Below the pieces are notes generated by a model, which was not told the DNA's origin, did not search any database, and worked only from the letters and a program-made list of their open reading frames with translations. From Pyrocephalus nanus (taxonomy: Eukaryota; Chordata; Aves; Passeriformes; Tyrannidae), in NCBI GenBank assembly GCA_038380795.1, contig CM076263.1:8422709-8486708 (forward strand): a stretch of 64,000 nucleotides of DNA, in the 5' to 3' direction. A program made the position numbers and the translations under genes. How positions within the stretch are numbered: position 1 is the stretch's first letter; every line of letters starts with the position of its first letter. This document shows positions 47,501-57,930 of the stretch, piece by piece.

Positions 47501-50500
47501 AGGGATGGGGGGTGGGGGGGAAGTCTGTGCCTGACCTTAGGGGATGAAAACAGCCCTTTCCAAGAATGGGGTTTGCATTCTCAGACTCTGCCTCGAACCC
47601 TCCTGAGTATCAGTATTTCAAATGCAGCCTCCTCCTGCTCCATAATCACCCAAAACTTCCCTAGAAGCTTGTTTTCAGTTCAAACAAAGAAGCTTTGCAA
47701 GCATAATTAATTTTCCCCATTCTAGATGGGAAGCTTTGCTAAAGTGGCTGTCAGGGAATCAAAATTTACAGCACCTGAAGTTTTGCTAACTTGCTGTTTC
47801 ACATTGAGGTATCAGGGGAGATGCAGATTTTCTTGTTTCTCATGAGAGCTTGAATCTCCACCTGGATGAAACTGAGAAATTTCGGCAGCCTTTTGCAATG
47901 CCGGCCCAATTTCCCAAGGAAATTTCATGAGCTTTTCCACACCCTGCCAGATTTTTCAACACTTTTCAGGAAGTCACAGCTGAAGTTTTGGTCAGGATAC
48001 TTTTGTGTTTAAGGGAGAATATTTGGACCATTAGGTCTTCTTGGCAAATAGTTGTTGAATACTCCCAGGATGGGTGTTTGTGCTCCCTAGTGGTGCATTG
48101 TCCCAGGCAGCAAGGTGTTCCTCAAATGAGATATAAGGCAAACTCAGTGAGAAGATCCCCACCAATTCTCTCATAAAACAGGTTGTGTTTGGGCTCAGTT
48201 AAAAGACTCCAAGCTGATGCTGTCTGGCAGTTGGGTTTTTTCCTGAGGGTTTGGGGGGGTTTTGTTGGTCATTTGGTAGGTTTGTTTCCTTAGCTTCTGC
48301 TTGGCTTTTAGTTTTCAGGAGGAGGGATGGAAGGGAAGATTTTTTTTGGTTGGAAATTCTCAAATCTTAAGTTTTGAGAACAGGGAAGTGTAGGTGCCCT
48401 ACCTGCTCTGAGGAGATGATATAAAGCAATTATGCAATTTGACTTAATGTCCCATTCTGGCATTTTTTGAAAGAAAGCATCTGCTCAGTTTTAAGAAGGA
48501 GTCAAATGAATCTATGCTGAAAAAAAAAAAGATCAGTGTTGAAGTGTCACAAGTGAAACATTTCAACATGGGGTAAACAGACAGGTGGCCTCAACATTCT
48601 GTGATTTTGCCAGGTGTGTGAGAGAAAAGCAAACATTTGCCCACTTTTGGTCTTGGCAGTGGTGAGGCTGAAGGAATGGTTGGAACATGGATAATGAAGA
48701 AGAAGAGGTGGAGGAAGGGAAAGACGGCAGAAGATGCAGGAACAGAAAGAAGAGGGGGTATTTCTCCTTATTTTATGTAAGGGCTATATGGTGCATAGCC
48801 TGCCCATTCTGACTTTGTTAGTGGCCACAGGAGCCACCAACCATCCTCATGTTACAGATGTGCCCCACATAGAGGCATCAAGGAGCTATGGGGTGAGGAT
48901 GGAGCTCAGCTCGAGAAGGTTTCACTTGCTTGGTTGAGCTTCTGGACTTATAGGAATTTATCCTCAAGGCTAAGGAGGAGAAACCCAGCAAATCGTTCTA
49001 ATAAAATGCATCTTTGATAGGTTTGTACTCACTGAGGGGCAAACAGTGGGGGGGCATAGAAATGGTGATGGTGGCATCCTTTCCCAGGCATCATATTTGG
49101 GATGGGTATCTCCCACTGTAGCTCTCTCCTCTGAATGCAGCTCATGGGGTCTGCTGTTAGAGATGGGAGCTCTCCCTTCTCTTCATCCCCTGCTTCCCAC
49201 ACCCAGCACTGATGTTTCCCAGGTGTTTCTGACTTGCAGAGTTTGAAACTGAGTCACCTTTGATTTTTCCTGACATTTCCCAGAATTTTTTTAGCTGCTA
49301 TATTGTATTTATCCCAAATGTGGGTTTCTGGGGAAATTGTGTTTTTCAGCTGAAGGCAAAAAAAAAGAAAAAGTGAAAGAAAATTAATCTTTCCTCGTCA
49401 ACAAAAAACCCCACAAAACCAAAACAACAACAACAACAAAATAAACACACACACAAAAATTAAAAAAAAAAACCCAAACAAAAAAACCCCACACCCACAA
49501 AAAAATCCAACCCTTTTGAAAGTCAGGGGGGCAGGGGTTTTTCAAATTCCTCACCAAAAGACATTCAAAAAGCAGTTCTTTCACTTTTTTTTTCTTTCAA
49601 ACCCGACCTTTTCATGCTAAAAACTTCAAACCGCTCTAATCCCTGGCTTCTGCTTTCTATGTGAGGAAGATGACTTGTGATAGAAGCCAGTCTCACAACC
49701 AGAGCAAGGAGCCACACTGCAGCAGATGCTGGCTTGCTTCAAGGTGTTAATCCACAGGCGGATTGTGCGGGATGAGCCAGCCCTGCTGGCATCGGCCACA
49801 GCTTGGGATGGGCTTGCACATGGCTGCTGAATGGCAGGGTTTTGTGGCAGGGACTCCCAATCCACGGAAGAGCCACAACCATCCTTGCTTTCCCAACGGC
49901 AGTGAGAGCACTCTTGCCACGCATAAAGGACTGCAGACCTTGAAGTGGTTTGGGTGCAATCCTGTTACAGAAAGTGCTGGAGGCAGGATGCCTGGGACCC
50001 CTTCTGAAGCAGAGCACTAGTCCAGGATGCCAGCCACATTCCCTCTGGACACCTCCATGGCCCCTCGCCCTGACAGTGGGACAGCACTGTTGAGCCCCTG
50101 TAAGATGTCCTGATCCAAGGGGAAAAAAACCAAACACCCCACCCAGCAAATACCCAGGATTATGGTGATGATTTCCCCGTTCCAGGAGCATTGCAACACT
50201 AATCCTGTAATTCAGGATATTCATGAAACAGTGATGCAAAACATGATTGCTTTAAAGTCTTGGTTCTTGCCTGAGATTTCATGGGCTAGTTCTTCTGGCA
50301 CCAGAGGAAAAAAGTGCTGGGGGGAAACCTTTTCCAGACCCCTCTCCTGTTGTTCCTTGCTCAGAAAGACATATGCGAAAATGTATTTTAAATATGGCTT
50401 TCATTCCATGCTGAGCCTCTTCCGAGCGAGGAGCTGGCAGCAGTGGGCCATGTGCTGAGTGGGTGATGGGACAAACGTTATTTATAACAGGTGTCAGGCA

Positions 50501-52539
50501 GTACTTTGTCATCGATATCTTATCCAGCAGTAGCAGTGAGGGGTCTTGCCATACGCCAATCTCTGTTTTCCAGGAGTGGTTTGGTAACAGCGTGCACTGA
50601 ACCTGACATCCTTGATGAACATGGAAACTTTAGTCACTTATTTCAGCTGAGACCTCATTCCCTCTGCATACCTCTGCATCCCAAATCGTGCTAATCACTC
50701 CTAATCATCTCCTAGCCACTTGATGCCTGTGATGGGGCCCACAAGCAAGGACAGGGTTTTCTTCTGCACAAACCTTTGCGCACACATGTAGCCACATTAC
50801 ACCCTGTCCAGGCTCTAGGGGGTTCCCACAGCCTCTCCTCGCTTGCCCCTTGTTGTGTGTTCACCACCATCACCTTTCCCAGACAAATGGGTAACAGGCT
50901 GGAAAGCCACAGCCACGTCCTGAACTTATTATCTCCACCTTTGTCTTTAGCACACACCTCCCGCTATCTACACAGGAAGAAGTTTGGCAAATGTAATAAA
51001 GACAAGGTGAAGTTTTACATAAAATATTCTCTCCTGCCATGAGTCCTGAGGAATTTTAATCAGTCCAGGAGTACCAGCAGAATTCCTTTGCCTGCAATCT
51101 TTTCATGATCTTGCTTTCCCCTCTTGTTCCTCGTGGGGAGCATTTGCTGAGAAGATGATTAAATTGGGCTGGTAAAAAGCTCGTCGGCTCCATAGCTTCC
51201 ATCTTTTCCTGCTTCTTTGCAAGAATATTTGTACTTTTTTCTGGCCTGTGGCATGCAAGGTCAGCCGCTTTCTTTGCAGTTTTCTTGTACGTTTCCTCAC
51301 CATTGTTGTGGGGTTTTTCCCCCTCCGGAGAATCTCTTTTGTGCAAAGGCGAGAGACAAGGCTCCTAGCTCAGCCTGCTGTGTTGTTGTTCTCCTGAAGT
51401 CCAGCAGGAATTCAAGGAATGGTTCCCCACGTCTCCTATTCACCTTGCTCCTGCCAGTGGCAAGGGGTCGGGCAGGGGGCGGATATTTTGGGGAAGCCGC
51501 GAGCGAGGAGTGCAGACTTAGGGGCTGATGTGAGCTCAGGGATTTTGAGGACTGAAACTCATCTGCCTGTTGCCTGCCAGTAGTTCAGTGTAGGAATTTG
51601 GGCATTTTCCTTTGAACAAATGATTCACCAGTAATCATTTAATCAGCTCTCCCGATGTTTGAATAATCTGTGAGTAATTTAGTCAGATGTTTGCCACAAA
51701 GTATCAAATGAATGCTTTGGAAAGGCATTGGCTCAGACTCTCACCTCATATATGTGCAGCTCTGGGGTAAACCAGGCCAGTGCTGTCCCCTGAGGTTTGG
51801 CCCCTGGTGTCCAAGAGTTCTGTGTTGCTTTACAGCTGGCCAGGATCAGCCTCAAAAGTTCAGGATCTGACCATGGCTCAGCTGTATCGTATTTTTGCCA
51901 CGCAGCTGTGAAGCCTCTGCTCTCTGGCTTGGGGTACCAACGCTGCTGGAGGCAGGTGGACAGCACGTGATGGGGTAGAGTGACATTTTTGGTGATAAGT
52001 GTCCTGGTTGAAAATCAGTGTACAGGCTTGTGATGAGCCCCTTGCTTTCTCCGAATGACTCCCACTGGGTACAGTGGATGGGGAAAGCAGCCCAGCATGA
52101 TGGACTGACACTGGCTCACAAGCTAGAGGAGAATCATTTCCCCATGCCCAGCTTTCTTCCTGGACCTATTAATGCTACCGTATCTTTCCATTCCTGTCCC
52201 CACAAAACCATCTGCTCTCCTGACATATTTCCCAATGGCATCTGAGAGCTGCTGCTTCTTGCACAGCTTTAACGTCTCCTTTTTTTTTTTTTTTTTTCAG
52301 CTCTGATCCTGGCTGACAGCAGGGCCAGAGGGATGAAGAGGGAGAATAAGGGGTTGGGATTTTTTTTTCTCTTCCATTTCGTGACTACTTCAATCTAGTC
52401 CTGACTTTCTGGGCAGCAGGGTCATTCCCCAGCTCTGCTGCAACCTGCTGAACAGCCTTGGAGACATCTTCTTCTGGCTTTTAGTTTTCCCTTCTGTTTT
52501 TTTCAGAACCTGTTATTATCTATCTCAAATTCCCCCAGA
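47501..52539. other. 5 kb without a recognisable gene
   Basis: Unique sequence. It includes an A/C-rich low-complexity tract at about 49400-49510 and a T18 run followed by CAG at 52280-52300, which resembles a splice acceptor but has no visible exon after it. The block at 51615-51710 is AT-leaning with several ATTTA and TAATCA cores. Confidence 0.5.
49400..49510. repeat. A-rich low-complexity tract with (CAA)n and (CA)n
   Basis: AACAACAAC and ACACAC runs separated by A-tracts. The minus-strand Val/Phe-rich frame is an artefact. Confidence 0.9.
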
Positions 52540-52544
52540 GCCCC

Positions 52545-52680
52545 AACATGCTGGTTATTCTTCATGGATAAAATCAGTAACAATAAACATATAATTTATT
52601 GTGGACTTTCATCTGAGACAAAACATCATTATTTCCATCCAATTAATAATGGCTTTTAGCAGTATCAATGAAAACTAGAC
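52545..52680. promoter_or_regulatory. AT-rich candidate conserved element
   Basis: Non-repetitive AT-rich block with homeodomain-type cores (AATTAATAAT near 52642, ATAATTTATT near 52590) and ACAATAAA (Sox-like ACAAT) near 52581. Enhancer function is inferred from motif density only. Confidence 0.25.
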
Positions 52681-54002
52681 AAAACCTGGCTCCCACCCAG
52701 CCCCCTTCCTCTGCCTGTGTGACATTGCCTGTGCAAGGCCAGGACTGCAGGGAGAGGGGGTAACTTTGATTAGATCAACATATATCTAGTTGGAACAAAA
52801 CAGACTGACTTTTGTAGGCTTGCCCATAGATTACCTTTTTGTGTTTTTTTCCTTAACAGGAAGATTGGGAAGAAAGTTCTGTTTTTTTGTTACTACTGTT
52901 GTTTTCTTCAGACCAGAAGTCCTGGGATGCCAGGGAAAGTGGGAACCTGCCAATGGGAGTACTTCTCCCAAGTCCTCTCTGCAGAGTTTTCTCGCATGCA
53001 TTGTTTCCTGAGTCACGGGGATTTGTGCTGGGAACATTTGGATATCTGGGAGCTGGAACAGCCCTTTCTGCCGACCTGAATGCTGATGTCCAGGGAGCGG
53101 CACCCCAGCCCTGCCACAGTCACTAGGGAGGGTGTAAGAGGAGAGGACTCCCATAATGAGTTACAGGGCTCTTAAGGGCTCCCCAGAATCCCCTGTGGGC
53201 ACTGGTCCCTGCCCCTTGCTGGCATCTAGCCCCAGGCAGTGGGCAGGCTGTTTCTCCATGGGCATTGGTCTCTTCCAGGCTGAGGAAACAGAGGTATTTA
53301 TCTTCACACTTGCAGCCAAGCAGGGGATATGGCTGGGAAAGGCTATTCCCTCCAGATCCCCTGCTCCATGGCATCCCCCAGTCAGTGCCACCAAGGTGCC
53401 AATCAGCCTTTCCCCAAATCCAGCCCTCAAAGTATTTGCAGTTGCCTGGGCAGCTGGCAGGAGTGGGAGGGGGGTGGATGCCCTGCAAGGGGTGCCTTCT
53501 CCTCTGCCTCCTGCCCACCCTGCCCTTCCTTGCCCCGAGGCCGCTTGGCTGTCCTTGCTCACCCTCCCCTTTGGCTCCTGCTTGCTTGGCCTCTCTGCTG
53601 CTTTAATTTTAGCAATTCCTTGGAAAGAGTCATTTTCCATAACTCAGCTCTCAGCGAAGCCCTCTGCCTGCCAGCTCTGCCTTCTCACATGTGTTGCTGG
53701 CGTGCCCCACCAGCACACGCCTGCACCTGCCCAGCCAGGCCTGCCTGTCCCAGCCTTTTGCACACCAAAGCCTCACACCCGGCTCCTGTACCCCCTCGGC
53801 ACTTTTCAGCCCGGCATTCCCAATTCTGTTGTGCTGTGGCTGGAGCGGGCAACCTGGCCCAGCTGTACGGCCACCCCTGGGGCTTCTCTCTCATCAGGAG
53901 TAATTAGGCACAGCACAAGGGGGACTTGTGTGACAGCTCTCCGTCTTTTCCTGTGATGGGAAATGGGGTGATCCTACATGCTAGAGGGGACCTCACAGGA
54001 GT
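52681..54002. other. GC-rich sequence with stop-poor frames, no supported gene
   Basis: Open frames of 266, 192, 159 and 131 codons overlap on both strands between 53120 and 53960. Their mutual overlap and Pro/Ser/Leu/Cys-rich, low-order composition argue for C-rich sequence that lacks stops, not for coding. No splice sites frame them. Confidence 0.5.
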
Positions 54003-54377
54003 GGGGGTGTGATAGTTGGGCAGGGTGGGCTTGTTCAGCACACACCAGCAGGTTGTGTTGAAGTGGGAAAGGTGGGTGCAGGTGTGGGTGGGCTGCCTTG
54101 CTTGTGCATCAGTTGTGTGAGAGGGGTGCAAAAGCACAGCCCATGTGCGTGTTGTGTGCTTGGTTGTGCAGTGTGTGTGAGAGGGGTGAGCGATACCAGT
54201 CTGCATCTGCCTGTGGCACTTCCACTGCGCACTCCAAGAGGGTCCTTGTGCGAGGGAGTGTGGCACGCATGAGTGGGGTGTGTGCAAGGATGCACACGGA
54301 GGTGTGCACAGAGAGCTTTCTCTTGGGTCTCATGATGACGGGGGTGTGTATGCGGAGGGTGCATCATGCAAGACCGT

Positions 54378-54427
54378 GTGTGTGCGTGGGGCACGCGTGA
54401 GCGTGTGTGCGTGGGGCACGCGTGAGC
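54378..54427. repeat. Two exact tandem copies of a 25-bp GC-rich unit
   Basis: The unit begins GTGTGTGCGTGGGG and ends CACGCGTGAGC. The two copies are identical, so the duplication is recent or still polymorphic. Alternating purine-pyrimidine sequence makes Z-DNA possible. Confidence 0.9.
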
Positions 54428-54490
54428 GTGTGTGTGTGCCCCCGCGGGGGCTGCGAGCCTGCTGCCTCCACTCGGGGCAGCATCTCCGAG

Positions 54491-54510
54491 GAGGTGGGGG
54501 GGCGGGGGGG
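54491..54510 (+). other. Strong G-quadruplex motif
   Basis: GG, G7 and G7 runs separated by single T or C bases just upstream of the CpG island core. A quadruplex is likely on the + strand in vitro. Confidence 0.6.
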
Positions 54511-54749
54511 AAACGGACTTGTGGGGACCACTGTGTGCGTGCGGGGGCTCCATCCCCACGGCGCTTTCACGAGCGGGCATTTGCACGGGCGCTGGTGGGG
54601 CGCGCGTGTGCGCGGTGCCTCCCTCCGGGCTCAGCATCCGTGGAGAGGGAAAGGCGGTGTGTCCGCCGGGGCGTGGGCCGGTGTGTGGTGGTGGGGGGGA
54701 GGGTGTGCGTGCTGGTAGATGCGTGTGGATGTGTGTGTGCATTCGTGAG

Positions 54750-54751
<2 letters not shown>

Positions 54752-54789
<38 letters not shown>
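54752..54789. repeat. (TG)19 microsatellite
   Basis: Thirty-eight bases of perfect TG repeat inside the upstream part of the CpG island. It may adopt Z-DNA and is probably polymorphic in length. Confidence 0.97.
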
Positions 54790-54791
<2 letters not shown>

Positions 54792-54951
54792 GGAGCGCGC
54801 GGCGCGGCGGGGCCGGGAGCGCGTCCCCGGCGCTGTGCCGGGGGGTGCGGGCTGAGCTCATCGCTGGCTCCCCGGCGCTCCTTACCAGTGGCTTCTGCGG
54901 TCACATGGGTTATGTGCTGGAGTTTAAAAGAGCTTATAGCCCCCCGAGCCG

Positions 54952-55011
54952 GTGCAGAAGCAGCCGGTGGTTGCATGGGGTAGTGCCGGGAGCGGCGGCA
55001 AGGAGGGCGCC
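54952..55011 (+). ncRNA. Candidate non-coding first exon ending at a GTGAGT donor
   Basis: If the TTTAAAAG box at 54923-54930 acts as a TATA box, transcription would begin about 25-30 bases downstream. The transcript would reach a donor GCC|GTGAGTACC at 55011/55012. GTGAGT matches the intron side of the donor consensus perfectly; the exon side lacks the usual AG. A small ATG frame starting MGYVLEFKRAYS (54905) lies upstream of the proposed start. An ATG at 54974 in the proposed exon is followed at once by an in-frame TAG, so the exon would be 5' UTR or lncRNA. Limits are inferred. Confidence 0.3.
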
Positions 55012-55302
55012 GTGAGTACCGGGCGGCAGGGGCCGGTGGGCGGCACGGGGTGTACCCCCACCCACGGGACGGGGGAGGCGGCGGGCAGGCGCGGGGGTCA
55101 GCGGAGGCGAGCCCCGGTGCCTGGTCGCTGAGGGAGGCGGAAAGAAAGGCGGGGGGGAACGCTTTCTTCCCCCGCATTCGCCCCCGGTCTGGTGTTCGCT
55201 CCCGCCCTGCAGCCGCGCACCTTTCCCCAGCGCGCCCGCGCGTGTCCGCGCCCCGTGGGCCGCGCGTCCACCCGCTGCGAGGAAACAATTTGGGCAACTT
55301 AC

Positions 55303-55600
55303 TTTCCTGCTCCGCCGTGCGTGTGTTCCCGGCGGGGAGGGATGGGGGGCAGGGGACCGGGGCGGCCCCGCACCCTCCGGGGCAGCGGGTCCGAGGCGGG
55401 GCGGCGCGGCGAGACCCCCTGTCTCTTGCCCAGTGGGGTCGGCATCGCGGCCGGCACCAGGTTGAGGGCTGGGAGGGATGAGCCCTCCCTGCGGCAGCGC
55501 ACGGGGCTGGAGCCCGGGCTGCGGGGCGGCTCTTTGTAAACCGGAGCCCGTGGATTTCCTGGGCGGGAGAGCAGGCTTCTTCTCCGTCTCTTCAAAGGCT
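55303..55600 (-). ncRNA. Candidate antisense first exon ending at a GTAAGT donor
   Basis: On the minus strand AGGAAA|GTAAGT (donor at 55302-55297) closes a CpG-rich segment that is open for 103 codons from an ATG at 55610. A TTTAAAAT box lies upstream at about 55632-55644. The peptide (Arg/Pro-rich, MQVEPLKRRRR at its start) is not recognised and is probably GC-driven. This is an alternative or additional product of the same island. Confidence 0.22.
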
Positions 55601-57345
55601 CAACCTGCATTTTCTCTGCTGTGGCCGTGCTGATATTTTAAATTTAGTTATTTTAGGTTTTTTTCTGAAGAGGTGGTGTGATTTTCTACAAAAAGCGTCT
55701 GCATGGCTCTTCTGGGGAACTGCTCTCCCCCAGCTAGGCATGCAGTTCATCCCGAGCATGAGTACGAGAGCTTCTTTCCAGAACTGCATAATACACACCG
55801 ATCCCTTTGCTGCACAAAACTCCCTGACATTTCCACATCTTGGTGACTTCCCCCACTGCAATATTAAAAACGAGTTGTGACTCCAGTCAGCTCGTGAGCC
55901 AATTTGTGCTGCCTTCACAGGGGACAGAAGCAGGTCTGCATGTTCTGGCTTCCCTGGCTCCTCTGGCAATTGTTTCTTTAACTGCTAAACTTTTTTGATA
56001 TAACGATCAGCACTGCTTCACTTTCTTATCCTTCCCCACCCCATGCTTATGGACATAAGTGTAGGATCTATACAGAGCACAGGTTGCAGAAAGGGGATTG
56101 CCTGCAAAACTGTTTGATTTCTTTTTCTCATCTCTTTGTGTGTTAATTTGTGGGATAGTCAAGGAGGACCTTTCCTCTGATGGCTTTTTGCTTAGGAACT
56201 TGCTGACTTCTGCTCGGTTTTAACTAATTAACTCTGACTGTGCCTGCTCTCAATGCACCATGTTGTGTATTTCTGTGAGGGACAGGATTTGCACATGTTG
56301 CTGCTGGTCCCACCGGCTGTGTGTGCAGGCAGCGAGGCACGGACTCTGGCTGCTTCCTGCAAAATGTGCAAATATATGGGAGCAGCCTTTCTTGCTCCCG
56401 GCTTTGAGCCCTGCCCCTCCATGAGGAGTTAGAGCTTTGCCATGAGATCTGGAGATGAGCAAGTGATGCTCATGTCTCACCAAGCATTTCACTGGGACCA
56501 GGTCCTGGGACCAGAGCTCTCTGGGGCTCACTGCAGAGGGTATAGTTTCCCAAGGCAGGGTGAGCTTTGGAAATGAGAGCCTCGTGCCTGGCAGACTTCT
56601 TTGCAACAGCCCTTTAGGGTAAGTTTATCAGAGCTTGTTTTCAGAGCAGGCCAAGCCATGATCTAATGATCGTGTATTATCTTTTGTCTGATTTACCCCG
56701 AGAGGACCCGATCCTGTCAGGACACTGCATCCCCCTCCCCATCCCTGTGGAAGGTGCTCAGCACTTCCTGGATTTGGGAAAGAAGAAGCCCCGTTACCTC
56801 TCAGAGCCACAAAGCTTGTGATGCACATACACATACAAATAACAGTGCAGCCAAGGCTTAGCTTTCGGAGATGTGGCTGACTCTCTGAAGCCAGCAGCAG
56901 GAGTTTTGTGGGTGTAAGCCCCAGGTCCTGGCCACTTTCAGTTAATTCCCTGCAAGCTGAAGGAATGCATCCTGCTCCAGCTCATGCTGGGGCTGGGTGT
57001 GTGCCTGGGGAGCCTGTCTCTCAGCTCTGTCGTTTATTATTGCTGCCGCTGCCATTACGCCTGACAAATGGGAGTTGCTGAGTAATGTGCTGTTTGTGTG
57101 TAAATATCTGAGTGCTCGCAGCTGAGCTCACTCCTGCCACTTTGCAGGAAGCCATCTCAGCACCTTTCCCCCTGTGAAGACCCGGGAGTGCAAAAGCATC
57201 CTTCTGCGGGGACCTTCCCACCGCTGCCGGCAGCTTTAGCCTTCGCTCTCCACTGCTTTCCTGCAAGCGTGAAGCCTCCATCCTCTCTGGTTATCGTGGC
57301 GGCCCTGCTGCTTTCCTGAGTGTGAGTCAGGGGTGGGAAAGGGCT
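55571..57345. other. No gene recognised, probable intron or flank
   Basis: Unique sequence just past the CpG island. If the + strand exon is real, this would be the start of intron 1. Confidence 0.5.
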
Positions 57346-57412
57346 GTGCATGTGTGTGTGTGCATGTGGGTATGCATGTGTGTATTTGTGCACGTGTGTG
57401 TGTGTGCGTGCA
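57346..57412. repeat. GT-rich degenerate microsatellite
   Basis: Interrupted (TG)n with GCATG and TATG interruptions. Cys-Val frames across it are artefacts. Confidence 0.9.
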
Positions 57413-57694
57413 CACCTTCTTAGGCTTGGTTGCTCCCAAGGGTCCTTTTCCTAGGCAGAAGGAGTTTTGGGGACTTTGCGTGTTTTGGTGGAGACAGTCA
57501 TGCATAACTAGGAAAGGAGTTTTTGCATTGGTTTGGGATTTATTTTTTGTTTTGCCTGCCTGCTCAGCCCTGAGTTCCCCTTCATTTCATCCCAGTACTG
57601 ATGAAGGTACTAAATTATTCCTTCCCATATTGTTTTCATCCCATTTGCAGATTAGCATCCAACTGCTTCTTGCAGTCAGTACTTGCTCAGCCCA
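57413..57694. other. Unique sequence, no gene recognised
   Basis: Nothing notable before the LINE remnant that follows. Confidence 0.5.
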
Positions 57695-57930
57695 GCAAGA
57701 CTGATCGCAGCTCTTTTAATCTCCCCTTGTAAATCAATCCCCTCTGCCTCCTGATCATTTTTGTCACTCGTTTTTCTGAAATCCCTCCAATTTGTCCATT
57801 TTGTGTCGGTGACGTATGCCTGGCCCTAAACATGATGTATACCAGGCATGGCAGCGTGAGGGAAGGACACCTCCTCCCCTCCCACCCCGCTGGGGCTTGT
57901 GATGCTTTGTCAGCACTGAACTGAGTTACT
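57695..57930 (-). mobile_element. Old CR1/L3-like LINE remnant
   Basis: Antisense. On the + strand 'cctgatcatttttgtcactc', 'gtttttctgaaatccctcca' and 'atttgtccattttgtg', followed by 'ataccaggcatggcagcgtg', correspond in order to the recalled antisense consensus words 'taatcatttttgttgccctt', 'ttctgaacctttttccaatt' and the following 'gcacacagtattc' region. It comes from the same part of the element as 17815-18095. Confidence 0.65.

Larger units (their letters stand above)
54003..54540. repeat. GT/G-rich degenerate minisatellite zone
   Basis: Long stretch of GTGTGAGAGGGGTG-like and GTGGG-like words with several imperfect repetitions (for example near 54115 and 54172). It includes two exact copies of a 25-bp unit (54378-54427) and a G-quadruplex-like segment (54491-54510). 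It borders the CpG island. The 420-codon minus-strand frame and several + strand frames crossing it are readings of the repeat. Confidence 0.75.
54540..55570. promoter_or_regulatory. CpG island, probable gene promoter
   Basis: The only region with dense, sustained CpG and high GC in the window. Promoter-type features: TTTAAAAG (54923-54930), a TATA-like box on the + strand; TATAAG on the minus strand (54933-54938); and a GC box GGCGGGGCGG (55395-55404) typical of Sp1/KLF binding. Donor-like sequences occur on both strands (+ 55012; minus 54885 and 55302), so the promoter may be bidirectional. A CpG island with a TATA-like box and no coding start suggests a non-coding first exon. Which gene it drives is not recognisable. 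Confidence 0.7.

Noticed and set aside
52280..52300. T18 followed by CAG, a strong-looking splice acceptor
   Set aside because: No open, donor-terminated exon follows; homopolymer T-tracts often end in such words by chance.
53156..53956. 266-codon + strand open frame
   Set aside because: Three other long frames overlap it on both strands, which indicates C-rich stop-poor sequence. No recognisable domain or splice framing.
54035..55297. 420-codon minus-strand open frame, the longest in the window
   Set aside because: It reads (CA)n and CAC-rich repeats as His-Thr runs and then CpG-island sequence as Pro/Ala/Arg. It has no domain or codon structure and its length comes from stop-poor repeats.
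55274..55302. Apparent 28-base mini-intron on the minus strand (GTAAGT to CAG)
   Set aside because: Far shorter than any spliceosomal intron in vertebrates; only the donor half is considered meaningful.
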